Shown: in pieces, positions 13,040 to 13,736 of the stretch | How positions within the stretch are numbered: the first letter of the stretch is position 1 | Layout: the number at the start of each line of letters is the position of its first letter | Assembly (NCBI GenBank): GCA_030039695.1 | Contig: JASHVB010000485.1 | Coordinates: 1-13,736, forward strand | DNA from: Acetobacteraceae bacterium | Lineage (GTDB): Bacteria > Pseudomonadota > Alphaproteobacteria > Acetobacterales > Acetobacteraceae | Length of the DNA: 13,736 nucleotides | Reading direction: 5' to 3' | Notes under the pieces: generated by a model | Seen by the model: only the letters and a program-made list of their open reading frames with translations | The model's database searches: none | Told to the model about the DNA's origin: nothing | Made by a program: the position numbers and the translations under genes

Positions 13040-13736
13040 TTACGCCGCTTTCGCCAGATCCACACCACAGGCATCAAACGCAGCAAACAGAGTGCGCCGT
13101 TGCGCCTCGGTCAGCTGCAAATGCGGCGGGCGGATGTTGTGCCAGCGGGCATCCGCCGTATTGCGTGCGACCAGCGACTTCAGTGCCGGGATCAGGGGAA
13201 CCGAAATCACCGCCTTGCGCGTGGCACTGAGGATCTCATGTGCCGCCTCGCCCGCTGGCGTATTCAAGCCCACATAGGCCTGCGCGCCGACAGAGCAATT
13301 CACATTGGACGCCGCCGTGATGCATCCTGCGCTGCCCTTCTTCAGCAGCGGAACCAGCAGTGTATCGTCCCCAGCATACACCTCGAATCCGTCGCGCGCG
13401 AAATTTTCCACGTACGCCAAGCCGTTTTCATAATTGCCGCTGGAATCCTTGATGCCCTTCACCTTGCCGGGATGGGCTTTCAGCAGCCGTCCGATGAAGT
13501 CCACGCTGAATGGAATCGCCGACTGCTGAGGGAAGTTGTACAGGTAGATCTTGATCGAACCACTGACCCGCTGAATCACCTCGTCGAAATACGCGAGTAG
13601 TCCGTCTTCCGAGGGGTTCTTGTAGTAGAATGGGGGCAGCAGCAGGGCGCCGGGACAACCAAGATCCTCCGCCTGCTTTGTCAGCAGTACCGTGTCGGTG
13701 ATCGAGGTCGTGCCCGTCCCTGGCATCATCCTGGCC
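13040..13736 (-). CDS. Dihydrodipicolinate synthase/N-acetylneuraminate lyase family protein (5' end outside window)
   Basis: C-terminal 230 or so residues of a class I aldolase-type TIM barrel of the DapA/NanA superfamily (normally about 300). The frame continues past the right edge; the two Met codons near it are internal. MMPGTGTTSITDTV is the substrate-carboxylate loop, YLYNFPQQS carries the catalytic-region tyrosine, and KGIKDSSGN holds the Schiff-base lysine in the family position; VYAGDDTLLVPLLKKGSAGCIT follows. The PGTGTTSITDT loop differs from DapA proper (PGTGANSTAE), so a lyase or aldolase on another 2-keto acid is as likely as lysine synthesis. The substrate cannot be named from sequence alone. 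Confidence 0.92.
   Translation of the reverse strand, partial: ARMMPGTGTTSITDTVLLTKQAEDLGCPGALLLPPFYYKNPSEDGLLAYFDEVIQRVSGSIKIYLYNFPQQSAIPFSVDFIGRLLKAHPGKVKGIKDSSGNYENGLAYVENFARDGFEVYAGDDTLLVPLLKKGSAGCITAASNVNCSVGAQAYVGLNTPAGEAAHEILSATRKAVISVPLIPALKSLVARNTADARWHNIRPPHLQLTEAQRRTLFAAFDACGVDLAKAA

Overview
The window looks like GC-rich proteobacterial chromosome, probably alphaproteobacterial. The grounds are family resemblance of the proteins (formate-THF ligase, DUF45 metallopeptidase, acyl-CoA dehydrogenase) and very high GC in the minus-strand genes: row 8041-8100 has 48 G/C of 60. The taxonomic call is an impression from protein style, not a search result. No tRNA, rRNA, CRISPR array or phage module was seen.

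Region 1 (1-2830) is a pile-up of insertion sequences. It opens with the 3' part of an IS66-family element: the TnpC C-terminus, then a possible small minus-strand passenger gene, then a GTAAGCG-type end at 993. A second IS66-type end at 1034 faces the other way and leads into a well-signalled but truncated reading frame at 1131. A complete Tn5/IS50-like element of the IS4 family (1161-2830) follows. Its transposase is intact, and its ends match in 16 bp and resemble Tn5 ends. No target duplication flanks it, so the junctions have probably been rearranged.

Region 2 (2831-3969) holds one AT-rich FkbM-type methyltransferase gene that looks foreign, then a gene-free stretch with two inverted repeats.

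Region 3 (3970-9877, minus strand) is a compact five-gene run, transcribed leftward: formate-tetrahydrofolate ligase (fhs), a membrane-bound WbpM/PglF/CapD-type nucleotide-sugar 4,6-dehydratase, a WbpE-like DegT aminotransferase, a secreted SGNH hydrolase and a DUF1330 protein. The dehydratase and aminotransferase would together make an amino-dideoxy sugar nucleotide for a surface glycan. The hydrolase could trim or edit acyl groups, and Fhs supplies N10-formyl-THF. A link between formyl-THF and sugar N-formylation is an attractive but unproven reading, because no sugar formyltransferase is in view.

Region 4 (9878-13736) is metabolic: a divergent LutA-like cysteine-rich Fe-S protein without LutB/LutC beside it, an acyl-CoA dehydrogenase homologue whose expected catalytic glutamate reads as alanine, a DUF45 zinc metallopeptidase, and the C-terminal part of a DapA-superfamily aldolase/synthase that runs off the right edge.

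I found no convincing wholly new system. The most unusual signals are the stem-loops covering the ribosome binding sites of both transposon reading frames, the paired IS66-type ends with a 10-bp inverted repeat, the fhs-glycan operon and the apparently catalytically altered enzymes.
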